From the NCBI GenBank assembly GCA_964583795.1, contig CAZOWX010000029.1, positions 1 to 19,171 of the forward strand: 19,171 nucleotides of DNA, in the 5' to 3' direction. Shown piece by piece: positions 6,629-15,300 of this stretch (position 1 is the first letter of the stretch; each line of letters begins with the position of its first letter). The stretch comes from JBDTME01 sp964583795. Lineage in GTDB: Bacteria > Patescibacteriota > Microgenomatia > UBA1400 > PJMF01. Made by a program: the position numbers and the translations under genes. The notes under the pieces are model-generated. The model had not been told where the DNA came from, searched no databases, and saw nothing but the letters and a program-made list of their open reading frames with translations.

Positions 6629-7627
6629 ATGTCAAGAAAAAAGAGCCAAAAGAGCAGTTCTTATCGTCTTCATTTCTTGCTAACTGCTCTTCTGCTTTCA
6701 ACAGCAACTCTCCTTTTTTTCATCCGACACACATACTTTTCCTCCAATACTCTTCAGAAGACTCTCTCCTTACCTTCAAATATTTCAACAACTCAAGCAA
6801 GCATTTCGGGGTATCAAAGATTAGAGTTACCGTACGATAAAACCTGGGATAAAAATCGATCTCGTTTTATAAAACTCAACTTTTCTTCTGCTGATTCCAT
6901 ACTTTCTTTACAAGCAGGATGGGATCACGGTGAAACGAAGAGTAACAACAGTACTACTCCAACGTTACAAAACGTCTTGTGGCAAACACAAATCACTGGT
7001 CAGTCATTAATAACGTATATAGCTTTAGGAAGATATTATGATTCACGATACCTCATTGCTTTATCCACTAATAACAACTTTTTTCTTTTTCACTGTACAA
7101 CTGATTTTGAGTCTGAGTTATTTATTTCGTGCAGTCCTCCTAAAGAACTTCCTCAATTTAAAAATGCACAAACATTTGATATCAGCCAAGATGGAAAAAG
7201 CGTTTTGATTATTCCCACAAATTCTGATGGATCAATGATATCGGTGCTTTCCACTTCTGATTACTCTGTTACCAACCTTTCAAATCCATACAATTCAAAT
7301 ACAAAATTCAAAATCCAATCTGGTAGTTTATATGCTCTTGCTGGTGATAACTCTTTTGCCTACTGGTACAAAGATACCGATGCAAACAGGGACTCAATGG
7401 TTATTTACAAAAATAAGCGCTTTTCTCAGATAATAAATGTACCCAATTTGGTCACTTTTAAAAATGGTAATCAATCAGCTATCGATCGGTTGAATACGAT
7501 TTCAATGACGTCAAACAATGAACTTTGCTTTTCTTGGGGGTCTTCAGGAACTCAAGGAATTTTTATTCAAAAAAATGGCACTTTTGTCCAAGGAAAGCTG
7601 AACCAAACTGTGTGTAGTGATGAGTGA
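6629..7627 (+). CDS. Membrane-anchored extracytoplasmic protein, unknown function
   Basis: This 332-residue protein is the only clear plus-strand gene in the window. A basic N-terminus is followed by one hydrophobic helix (about residues 13-33), then roughly 300 residues rich in Ser, Asn and Thr with alternating beta-like patterns such as SQDGKSVLIIPTNSDGSMIS. That rhythm is reminiscent of beta-propeller or TolB-like blades, but no repeat is clear enough to assign a family. I chose ATG 6629 over an upstream in-frame TTG (6623) because a -10 box ends 8 bases before the ATG. It is divergent from the J-domain gene and convergent with the transporter gene. The function is unknown. Confidence 0.8.
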   Translation: MSRKKSQKSSSYRLHFLLTALLLSTATLLFFIRHTYFSSNTLQKTLSLPSNISTTQASISGYQRLELPYDKTWDKNRSRFIKLNFSSADSILSLQAGWDHGETKSNNSTTPTLQNVLWQTQITGQSLITYIALGRYYDSRYLIALSTNNNFFLFHCTTDFESELFISCSPPKELPQFKNAQTFDISQDGKSVLIIPTNSDGSMISVLSTSDYSVTNLSNPYNSNTKFKIQSGSLYALAGDNSFAYWYKDTDANRDSMVIYKNKRFSQIINVPNLVTFKNGNQSAIDRLNTISMTSNNELCFSWGSSGTQGIFIQKNGTFVQGKLNQTVCSDE

Positions 7628-7647
7628 GTCTCGACTTTTTTTCTACA

Positions 7648-7755
7648 CTACTTATCCCAACGGGGAAACTCCCAAGGTCCAGGATATTCTGGCGGATTGA
7701 TTACTCGATCCTGACCGATTGTCGTCACTCGAACTTCTCTGAAATCAAATTCTTC
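7648..7755 (-). other. In-frame open stretch after the transporter stop codon
   Basis: Directly after the TAG of the transporter gene (7756-7758), the same frame stays open for 35 codons to another TAG (7648-7650). The peptide ends NPPEYPGPWEFPRWDK, which looks protein-like and unlike the membrane protein before it. It could be a remnant of a lost gene, a tiny gene starting at an internal GTG, a readthrough extension, or chance. Confidence 0.3.
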
Positions 7756-8694
7756 CTAGGCTTTATCGAGCTCATCCATGAAACGCTCTGCAGAGTGCTT
7801 GGTATTGGCAATTTGATACATCGAAAATAGTACGACGACTATGGCAATCAGTTGGGTCACAGTCATGGCACTTTTGTAGTAGAACAGGTCGATGAATACC
7901 GCACTGATTGGCCAGGTAAGCTCTAAAATGGCACTGGTGCGCGCATGGACTTGTCGCAGACCGTAGTAGTAAATGAGCAAAGCAACTAAACCACTGGAAA
8001 ATACAATCACAAGCAGCGCTTGCCACTGATCCACACTCACTTGAGTGATGCTAGTGGTCTGTCCAAATCCGATGATAAATATCAATGCAAAAATAGCTGC
8101 CATCACAAACCGTAGAAAGGTTGCCAAAATAAAGGAAATTTTTTTGAGCACGATTTTTGAAAGTGAAGTTGATACCGCCCACACCACTCCTGCTGATAAC
8201 GCCAATAGAGCCGCAATCAGCGTCTCATTCCCTGGAGTCATATTTACTTTCAGATCCTTAAAGGTCACAAAGTACGATCCAATAATGGCAATCGCTGCAA
8301 AGAAAATAAAGCGCTTTGACAACCGTTCTTTAAGGAGCAGTGCTGCCGTGGAAATCGCCCAGATCGGTTGCAACTGCTGGAGCAATACTACTACTGAAAA
8401 TTGGATGTACTGAACTTTCCCAAGCGCTGCAGTGTAGAAAATCGTTCCCAGTGCTCCTGAAAATAACCCCACCAAGGAAATGGCAATCCACTCTTTTTTG
8501 GTCATGTTTTTTAACTCACTTTTGCGTTTGAGCACTAATGGAAGCAGGACAAAAATTCCTAAAATATGTTCCCACATCACCACAACAGCTGGCGGAAGTG
8601 CGTACAAACTACGGCGCAGTATCCCGTCGATGCTCCACAGTAGTGAAGCACTTACAATCGCGATGTGGTTGAGTTTTTGTTTGATTTTTTTCAT
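7756..8694 (-). CDS. EamA/DMT-superfamily transporter
   Basis: This is a 312-residue inner-membrane protein with about ten hydrophobic helices arranged as two EamA repeats (about 8-140 and 155-295), the layout of drug/metabolite transporters of the RhaT/YdcZ type. Typical features are the N-terminal segment with SLLWSIDGILRR, the PAVVVMWEHILG stretch, LLLKERLSKRFI at the end of the first repeat, and GLVALLIYYYGLRQVHA with ELTWPISAVF in the second. The substrate (amino acids, nucleotide sugars, drugs or other metabolites) cannot be told from sequence. The ATG at 8692-8694 has no clear Shine-Dalgarno sequence. It stands alone, converging with the plus-strand gene and separated from the exosortase cluster by 550 bp of repeats. 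Confidence 0.92.
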   Translation of the reverse strand: MKKIKQKLNHIAIVSASLLWSIDGILRRSLYALPPAVVVMWEHILGIFVLLPLVLKRKSELKNMTKKEWIAISLVGLFSGALGTIFYTAALGKVQYIQFSVVVLLQQLQPIWAISTAALLLKERLSKRFIFFAAIAIIGSYFVTFKDLKVNMTPGNETLIAALLALSAGVVWAVSTSLSKIVLKKISFILATFLRFVMAAIFALIFIIGFGQTTSITQVSVDQWQALLVIVFSSGLVALLIYYYGLRQVHARTSAILELTWPISAVFIDLFYYKSAMTVTQLIAIVVVLFSMYQIANTKHSAERFMDELDKA

Positions 8695-8739
8695 GGGGGT
8701 CCAGTTTATGTTGATAATGGTTTATAAACAAAATGATAT

Positions 8740-8837
8740 CGTCATCTTTGCGAAAGCAAGGATCTGACTGTGAATATCTTTAGAGTCAGGTCCTCGATAC
8801 TTGGCCCGCCCTGGGCGGGCCAGGTTCAAGGATGACG
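8740..8837. repeat. 98-bp MITE-like palindromic element, copy B
   Basis: The ends are inverted: cGTCATCTTTG at the left and CAAGGATGACg at the right, matching at 9 of 10 core bases. Inside there is a second inverted pair, AGGATCTGACT and AGTCAGGTCCT, and a GC palindrome, GGCCCGCCCTGGGCGGGCC (8803-8821). Flanks resemble copy A at 3323-3395. It has no coding capacity. A non-autonomous, REP- or MITE-like repeat is the best reading. Confidence 0.7.
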
Positions 8838-8905
8838 CGTTTTTACTGAAATCGCGCGTTTTTTCAGGGGGAATTTTTTGAAGTGCAAAACAAGTGCCAC
8901 TTTTT

Positions 8906-8929
8906 ATTGGTTACAAAAGCATAACCAAT
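8906..8929. other. 8-bp stem-loop
   Basis: ATTGGTTA-caaaagca-TAACCAAT is a perfect inverted repeat in the gene-free region. There is no T-run on either side in a terminator position (five T precede it on the plus strand, so on the minus strand five A follow the stem). Its role is unknown. Confidence 0.45.
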
Positions 8930-8996
8930 CTTGTGGTCTGACTGTTCTTTCTTCTATCCCGACTATACGGTCGCTGCCGGAGTTTCACCGACTCGT

Positions 8997-9013
8997 GTCC
9001 CGCACTGCGGGAC
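8997..9013. repeat. GC-rich palindrome sharing the copy A core
   Basis: GTCCCGCA-c-TGCGGGAC is a perfect 8-bp inverted repeat. Its centre is the reverse complement of the palindrome at 3353-3367, which links it to the same repeat family. Confidence 0.55.
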
Positions 9014-9244
9014 TCGCGGAGTGTACCGCCGATTTTGAATTGAGATTTTTTCAAAATCCCTCACAAAACCCTGAAAGAATGGTTAGAGTATAGCAGGTGG
9101 ATTATGGATTGTAGATTATGGAAAGTGGGACAATTGAAAAAGAGAGGACCTTAAATACTAAAATGTAATGTGAAGAGTTGTTGGGTAGTTGTTAGGGTGC
9201 AAACAATGAAGTAATGCAAAGTAAAAACTTCTGTAGTAAAAAAT

Positions 9245-9559
9245 TTATCTTTTGCGGAATCGTTTAAATACATATTGACTCATCACCATAATAACCATTC
9301 CAAAAATTGCCCAAGTAATAGCAAAATAAACCATGAGCATGTCATCACGACAATTCATAACCGCAATCGTAGTTACTTCTTGAGAACAAAGTTGTTGCAA
9401 AAGTGCCAATACACTATGAAGTAAAAAGAAAAGAGGGTTTAGTGCAACTAACAAACTTGCAGCTGGATCATTGAATACAGCAAAGAAAAAAAACGGTAAT
9501 ATTCCGCCAATAACACTCGCTATGATTAGACCAAGAACTTCATTCAGTTTTAATTTCAT
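9245..9559 (-). CDS. Small multi-pass membrane protein
   Basis: This 104-residue protein has two clear hydrophobic helices (about 8-29 and 75-97) and a third likely one (about 33-55), with two cysteines between the second and third and a basic C-terminus (FKRFRKR). I do not recognise a family. It is the last gene of the minus-strand exosortase cluster, 38 bp after the TPR gene, so co-transcription is likely. The ATG is preceded by GGGAATTAT rather than a strong Shine-Dalgarno sequence. The function is unknown. Confidence 0.7.
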   Translation of the reverse strand: MKLKLNEVLGLIIASVIGGILPFFFFAVFNDPAASLLVALNPLFFLLHSVLALLQQLCSQEVTTIAVMNCRDDMLMVYFAITWAIFGMVIMVMSQYVFKRFRKR

Positions 9560-9597
9560 ATAATTCCCATGCTAAATATGTTTGTAACATTTTTTTG

Positions 9598-10719
9598 CTA
9601 AATCTGCGGGTTTCCTTTTAAATCTAAAATCTCTCTCGCACGTTGGCGGAGGGAACCATCGCCAGTTTTTTGAGCATACTGCGTGTAGTACCCCGATATC
9701 GTTTCTAAATACCCACAGTGACAATCTGCCGGATAGGCATCAATCCCTTCCTCAAACGCAGCAAACGCTTCTTGATATTTCCCTTGTTTATACAATTGAG
9801 TTCCATGCTTCGTGCACATCTCCTGCAAAGTAATGCGTCCAGCGATAAAATCAAAGTGATTTAAACCTTCACGCATCATCAAGCGAGCTTTAGCATAGTC
9901 CTGCTTTTTTTCTCCCAACCCTATCGCAAATGATTGATAATCCCAAGGGCCATGATAAAGCACTACAACTTGTTCAAAATTTTGTTCCCAATTTTCAAGA
10001 TCATTTAAGTGCTCATACGCATACCCTTTGACTATGAGCGCCATGTAAAAATCGTGTTTTTCGGGATTTTGGTTAAGAACATATTGCCCAATCTCAATCG
10101 CCTCCTGGTAATTTCCACGCCAATTTGCAAGTCGTCCTTCAATGTTCTTCACCGATAAATCGTCTGGATAGTACTGCTTCATCAGCTCGTATGTTGATTG
10201 GGCATTTTCCAACTCACGTATGTAGTTGTAATAATTAAACCGAACATGAAACGCATCTAAATCCTTCGGGTCCAACTTGAGTGCTTGGTCAACTAATGCG
10301 ACTACATTACTGATGACTTCTTGCTTCTTGTTTTCCTCTGCAATATCGTCGATCAAATCCAAGTACCCTTGCGCTAAAATCGCTTTTGCTCGAGCGTTTG
10401 CGGGATATAGCGCAACAAATTGCTCAAGCTGAACCAATGTTTTACTAAGCTCATCGTAATTCCCTTGATACAGATCTACGACATCACTCGCTTGATCAAG
10501 AAACTGTTGACGCAGCACTGAGGGCGGTACAGGAGTAGTCGTCGGGGTTAACTCAATTTTAAGGCGAGTGTTGAACGCTTCTTGGTTCTTGTGCCGTAAA
10601 TTTACGAGTGTGTATCCCACACCAACAGCCACAAAAAACAACATACTTAAAAATAGCCCTACTGCAAACCAAGACTGATGTTTATGCAGATGATGCGCTG
10701 CTTTATGCAAATGACTCAT
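9598..10719 (-). CDS. Membrane-anchored TPR protein of the exosortase locus
   Basis: This is a 373-residue protein. A His/Lys-rich cytoplasmic N-terminus (HLHKAAHHLHKHQ) is followed by one membrane helix (about 17-39), a short Thr/Pro linker (TPTTTPVPP) and then about 300 residues of helical tetratricopeptide-like repeats. Examples are ALAQGYLDLIDD with QALKLDPKDLDAF, EAIEIGQYVLNQNPEKHDF and EAFAAFEEGIDAYPADC. TPR domains bind other proteins, and here the domain is predicted to face outward. The gene lies 80 bp after the exosortase gene with a stem-loop between them. TPR proteins are frequent in exosortase loci, so a scaffold or accessory role in PEP-CTERM processing is plausible but inferred only from position. 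Confidence 0.85.
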   Translation of the reverse strand: MSHLHKAAHHLHKHQSWFAVGLFLSMLFFVAVGVGYTLVNLRHKNQEAFNTRLKIELTPTTTPVPPSVLRQQFLDQASDVVDLYQGNYDELSKTLVQLEQFVALYPANARAKAILAQGYLDLIDDIAEENKKQEVISNVVALVDQALKLDPKDLDAFHVRFNYYNYIRELENAQSTYELMKQYYPDDLSVKNIEGRLANWRGNYQEAIEIGQYVLNQNPEKHDFYMALIVKGYAYEHLNDLENWEQNFEQVVVLYHGPWDYQSFAIGLGEKKQDYAKARLMMREGLNHFDFIAGRITLQEMCTKHGTQLYKQGKYQEAFAAFEEGIDAYPADCHCGYLETISGYYTQYAQKTGDGSLRQRAREILDLKGNPQI

Positions 10720-10741
10720 AGAGTGTTTGAGTACTAATGTG

Positions 10742-10776
10742 TGCCTTCATTCTGGAGAAAAAAACTCCAAAAGGCA
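10742..10776 (-). other. Two-tier stem-loop between exosortase and TPR genes
   Basis: The outer arms TGCCTT/AAGGCA (6 bp) enclose inner arms TGGAG/CTCCA (5 bp) around a 7-base homopolymer loop, with a small asymmetric internal loop. It lies in the 80-bp intergenic gap. No T-run follows on the minus strand, so it is more likely an mRNA processing or stability element than a terminator. Confidence 0.45.
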
Positions 10777-10799
10777 ACTGTAGAGATATTGATTAATTA

Positions 10800-12311
10800 T
10801 CAAAACATCGTAAATCGAACAGCATCATTTAACTGACGAAACAGGGTTTGCAACTCCTCAGTTGTCAAATGATCTGACTCACGAACAATCACCTCAACCA
10901 ATACCCAATCTTGATCGGGATGCTGCATTGAAGACCAAACGCGTTGTGAGTAATCAGCGATCACTTGATCACGGCTAGTGTACCAATAGTACACTTGTGC
11001 ACTGTCTGCGTGAGCGCTATTTGCGGTCTTTATCTGTAACGAGTTGACTGATTGATCGTCAACACTAACGGCTGATATTTCGGTCAACTGATATCCCAAT
11101 CCTTGTAAACACAGTTCTGGATCGTGATGCACTCGAGCCGAGCTGCTTTTTACTAGCAGCAAACTCAGTTGTTTTTCTTCTTGCCAAACCAGTGAGTACT
11201 TGCTCGCGAATGTAACTTCCTTATGAAAAAATAACGTCTGCTCTTTGTCAGAAAAAGGAATTACATGCAACGTACTTCCAGGGAAAGAAAAATTGATCAT
11301 TTCTTGATCAGGAATAATTTCTGAATGATAAGCAATTGTGAAAACGTGTTTGGTTGCAATTGCTGTAACAACGAACACAAAACTGCATAGCATAAGTAGC
11401 TGATTGAAATGAAGTGACGGCAATTTTTTTGAATAAAGCAGAGAAAATGACGATAGTTTGAAAAATGAAAAAAAGGCCGGGCTTTTCTTTTGCACAAAGT
11501 ACTCATTGGCAAACCACAAAAAAACACAACTCGCTACAAACCCAAATATCCCTAAGAATAGATGTATCATGTCCCCCGCTTCACTTAAACGAAGTACCCC
11601 ATATACATACACCAGTCCAAACACTCTCCAAATATTAAAAAAGATCAGTAGTAGAAAAAATGTGACCGCAATCAGTACCGATTTTAACGACAGGCGCACC
11701 TGTTGAATAAATGAACTCACTACCAAAAAAATCAACCCAAAATATAAACTTTTTACTCCACTACATGGTAAATCAATCGTGGTGGCATAATTTTCAGTCA
11801 AAATCACTGTCGATTGCGATACATTACCAGTACCCATTAGTCGAAGCAGCACGCTGACTACTTGCGCAGTAAGTACGCGGATCGGAAAACCAACAAACTT
11901 CTGCACCCGCTCGAGAACCGGTAATGTCAAAATAAGTAGAATGAGAACAAAAGTACTGCGTCGCCAAAATTGTGGTACTAAAAACATCCCTATCCAAGAA
12001 TACAGAGCAATGTACACCAAAATCGGAGGAACAATCTGAAAACCGCCAAGAATATTATTCAGTACCAATCCCAAACAACTCACAACAAAACCAAAAAAAA
12101 TCAACCAATACGAGTCTTTGCTATCCGCACCTCTTCCAAATCGAAACGCTACAACTGAAAAAATACTCACAACTATGACCGCTACAATCGCATTTTCTCG
12201 TAACCAAAAGCTGGTGTAGATTGTTTTCATTTCCACAAAGCCAGGGGAAAAACACCAAACAAGCACTGGCAACAATAACAGCCATGCAAACGAGCGATTG
12301 ATCTTAGACAT
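10800..12311 (-). CDS. Exosortase with fused C-terminal EpsI-like domain
   Basis: This is an integral membrane transpeptidase-like enzyme predicted to cleave PEP-CTERM tails. Of 503 residues, about 1-270 form eight or so membrane helices and carry the exosortase catalytic set: Cys183 in DLPCSGVKSLYFG, Arg229 in FFNIWRVFG and His250 in DMIHLFLGIFGF. After another membrane helix (about 303-322) comes an extracytoplasmic domain (about 330-503) resembling EpsI/DUF3485, with HHDPELCLQGLGY (395-407) and VYYWYTS (440-446). EpsI is often a separate gene beside an exosortase; here it is fused. The gene overlaps the end of the VPEP-tailed protein gene by 8 bp (ATGTCTAA), indicating translational coupling with its likely substrate. 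It may correspond to the exosortase O type, but I cannot confirm the subfamily by eye. Confidence 0.93.
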   Translation of the reverse strand: MSKINRSFAWLLLLPVLVWCFSPGFVEMKTIYTSFWLRENAIVAVIVVSIFSVVAFRFGRGADSKDSYWLIFFGFVVSCLGLVLNNILGGFQIVPPILVYIALYSWIGMFLVPQFWRRSTFVLILLILTLPVLERVQKFVGFPIRVLTAQVVSVLLRLMGTGNVSQSTVILTENYATTIDLPCSGVKSLYFGLIFLVVSSFIQQVRLSLKSVLIAVTFFLLLIFFNIWRVFGLVYVYGVLRLSEAGDMIHLFLGIFGFVASCVFLWFANEYFVQKKSPAFFSFFKLSSFSLLYSKKLPSLHFNQLLMLCSFVFVVTAIATKHVFTIAYHSEIIPDQEMINFSFPGSTLHVIPFSDKEQTLFFHKEVTFASKYSLVWQEEKQLSLLLVKSSSARVHHDPELCLQGLGYQLTEISAVSVDDQSVNSLQIKTANSAHADSAQVYYWYTSRDQVIADYSQRVWSSMQHPDQDWVLVEVIVRESDHLTTEELQTLFRQLNDAVRFTMF

Positions 12312-15300
12312 GTAAGTATGGGAGATATGCTACTAACCGCTTGCGACCGAACACAACAACTAATCCGACGGTAACAAAAAGCAGTATCCACTCATGTGGC
12401 TCTGGAACAGCACTTGTGCCCAACGCCCCACCAGCAGTTGGTTGAGACAGTTGTTCCTCACCCAAATCAAAGTGGGCTAAAAACCGATCATCAGACTGGA
12501 GTGCTGCTCGGAGCTGTTCACGTTGCTGATCGGTTACCAAAACGATAAAGGACGAAAATGGCGTGACGATGCCAGCTTGTTGAGCCTGTACGTTAAGAGA
12601 GTCCAAAAATTGAATTTGATTGAGTGAAGACGCTGATGCGCGCATGCTTGCTTCAATGGTTCGCTTAGCCACCAAACGTGCTGCTGGTTGTGAAGCATCA
12701 ACTTGAGTTGCTTGCCGACCACTCAACAATTGCGCCAACGCCTGATCAGCAGTGGTTGCATCACTCAATGTTACCCAACTTCCCAACTCACCCACCACAA
12801 CATGGTTTTGTTGAGTTGAGATCCTATTCGCTAACTCACCACGAATACTTTTTTGAACTGCAAAGTCCTGCAGCGCTGCCACTCCCGAACTTTCAGCTTT
12901 CCCTTCATTGACGAGTAACTGATAGGTCAAATCATCCGGCAACTTTGGGAGTTTGCTATCTTTGTATATGACGTACACACTCTGATCGACAGTTGGAACA
13001 AAATTTTTATCCGGCGCATTATCTGCTTCACTACCATCAGTAAACATCAGAACAAGATCGTACTTACCTGAGACAGAAGTGAGCGCTTGAAGACGATTGG
13101 TTTTACCAAATGCAAGTTGATTCCATGGTTTTGGATTGTTTCGCTCAAGATTTAAACTGATTGGATCGCTGACAAAATCATTAAAGTAGTACAAATCAAC
13201 CACATTATTTTCAAGCAGTGAATTCAGCGGTAACTCTTTCTCCAGATAAGCTCTCCAATTACTCACTCCCATGCTATACGAACTATCTGCCAAAATCGCA
13301 ATGCGCTGCTGCGTGACAGCATGCACACTCTGAGCTAAGTAATCCGCACAAGAAAAGTGTAGTTGGGGATTTTTCTGAAACACAGGGTTAACTGCATGAG
13401 GAATGTACAATGTAGTACTGCCGTTACTCGATGATGACAAAACCGTTTTTCCACATTCACTCTCTTCCCTCGCTGTAACCGCAATTTCTGTCGCATCACT
13501 AGAGATCGGCTGCAACTGTGCGTCGGCAGTTTTATACTGAAAAGTTGTCTTATTATTGTGAAAAACATTGCGCGATTGTGTCATCGCCGGCAGCGCTACA
13601 TTGCCGTTTTCATCAATCACACTCACATAGGTCAAGCGCATTTTTTGATTTCTGACTGTAGCTGTGAGTCGCTGACGTTGCCACGAAGAAAGGTTCTCTT
13701 CTTTGACTGGGATCGGATACACTCGCAATTGATACTGCTGTGGCCCTACTTGCTCTACGATGGCTGGATCAATACTCCTTCGGTACTGGTTTTCAATTGT
13801 TTGATTTGCAGCTCCTTTCGCAGCAATTTCCCCTTGATTAATCTGTGGGGTTGGCTGTGGAACCATAAACTTCGTCGCTGTAGGAGTTGGTAAAACCTCA
13901 GTAGCACTGAGTGCTTGCGTTGGTTGGGGTACAAAAACAGATTCAGTTTTTTCTGATTCAAGCTCAAGATCAGGACCAATTCTCAAATCTGTTATCACAC
14001 TGTCAACTGGCAGTGAAAAAAGATAAAACACTTCTTGCTCAGTGTTGGTAACATTCTCATACTCTTCTTCAATACTGACGGTGGCAAATTGATTTGTCAC
14101 ATCAGGTTTCGCTGTGATGAGTGAAGAAACTAACAACACATCGGTGTCTTCTTTATCAAGCACACTTGACTTCATTTGATCAGAGGAAAAGTTGAATGAA
14201 GTCGACAAAATACGTGAAACATCTTTTCCTTGTGCCAACTGAATTGGTTCATCAAATAACGCTTGATAGTACTCACCTGCTTTTTGAACATCCTCGTCAA
14301 AGTTACCGTTGTACACAAAAGGGAATGCTGCGGCGGTAAACCACTGTTGAATGCGCTTTGCGGATGGCTCATCGAGTTTTAATGTATCAATATACCCTTG
14401 TTGTAAAAACGACATTTTCGAGTCAGTTAAATATCGATAATGTGCCAAGTAGGTGTTGACCAATTTTGAGCGTAACGATGAATCGCTGTTTATCAGTGAA
14501 GAAGCAGCACGCGATCGATCGTTAAAGTTGGTCATGCGCTGATAACTCTCAATACGGCTATTCACCGACAACATACTTCCTTGAAACGTCAGCGCCGCTG
14601 CCAAAAAAACATAACCACTTGCAAACCCAAAGACGATTTTTTTAGTGAGGCTTTTCTTCTGCTTTGTGAGTATTTTTTTGAGGCGCAAAAATGCTTTGAA
14701 ATACAGCGCTAACCCAATAAACGGGCTACTCATCAGAGACGTAAACAAAGTAAAAACACTTACGATAAGAACGAAACCCGTAATCAATTCCCAGAACGAC
14801 CGAACGTAGCGTAGTCCAAATCCATTGCGCAAGATTTCCCCAGAGGCATTGAAAAGCATTGCAATCACAATGGGTAAAAAGAAAAACATCAGTAGTGATG
14901 CATAGACACCAACCAGTGTTGCTGCTAAAAAAGCTAAGAGCTGAACTATGGAAAATGTTTTTCTCCGTGGTAACGGTCGGAACAAATACAGCGAATAACT
15001 GATGATACTTATTGTTGCTGTCAATAAAAAGAAGATATTAATTGGAGTGAGTGTTTTAAGAAAAACCAATCGCGCCAGAGTAAATGAAAGGATCGGAACC
15101 TCGATACCAAAAAGTATTTGCAAAAGTCTGGTTGGCTTTTTATACGACCGAGTCACTAAAGCAGCCAAAACGATAACTAACGGCATCGCACCAACAACAA
15201 AAAATGTCAGTACGATATCGAAAGGTACAAATTGAAAAAATTGTTTGAGATCGAAAAAGTTTCTTTCAGGGGAAAAAACAATTGCAAGGAGTGTACTCAA

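Larger units (their letters stand above)
8695..9244. other. 550-bp gene-free region with palindromes
   Basis: I find no credible gene here. The stretch holds a MITE-like palindromic element (8740-8837), an 8-bp stem-loop (8906-8929) and a GC-rich palindrome (8997-9013). It also has small direct repeats such as GATTATGGA twice near 9102-9121. A 71-codon plus-strand frame (8878-9093) runs through the palindromes and looks spurious. Confidence 0.6.

Noticed and set aside
8045..8413. 122-codon plus-strand frame
   Set aside because: It is antisense to the EamA transporter, whose ten-helix layout is clear; membrane-protein genes often give long antisense frames.
8878..9093. 71-codon plus-strand frame in the gene-free region
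   Set aside because: It runs through the GC palindrome and stem-loop, has no promoter or Shine-Dalgarno sequence, and the peptide has no coherent character.
13558..13893. 111-codon plus-strand frame
   Set aside because: It is antisense to the VIT/vWA protein, which has clear domain evidence.
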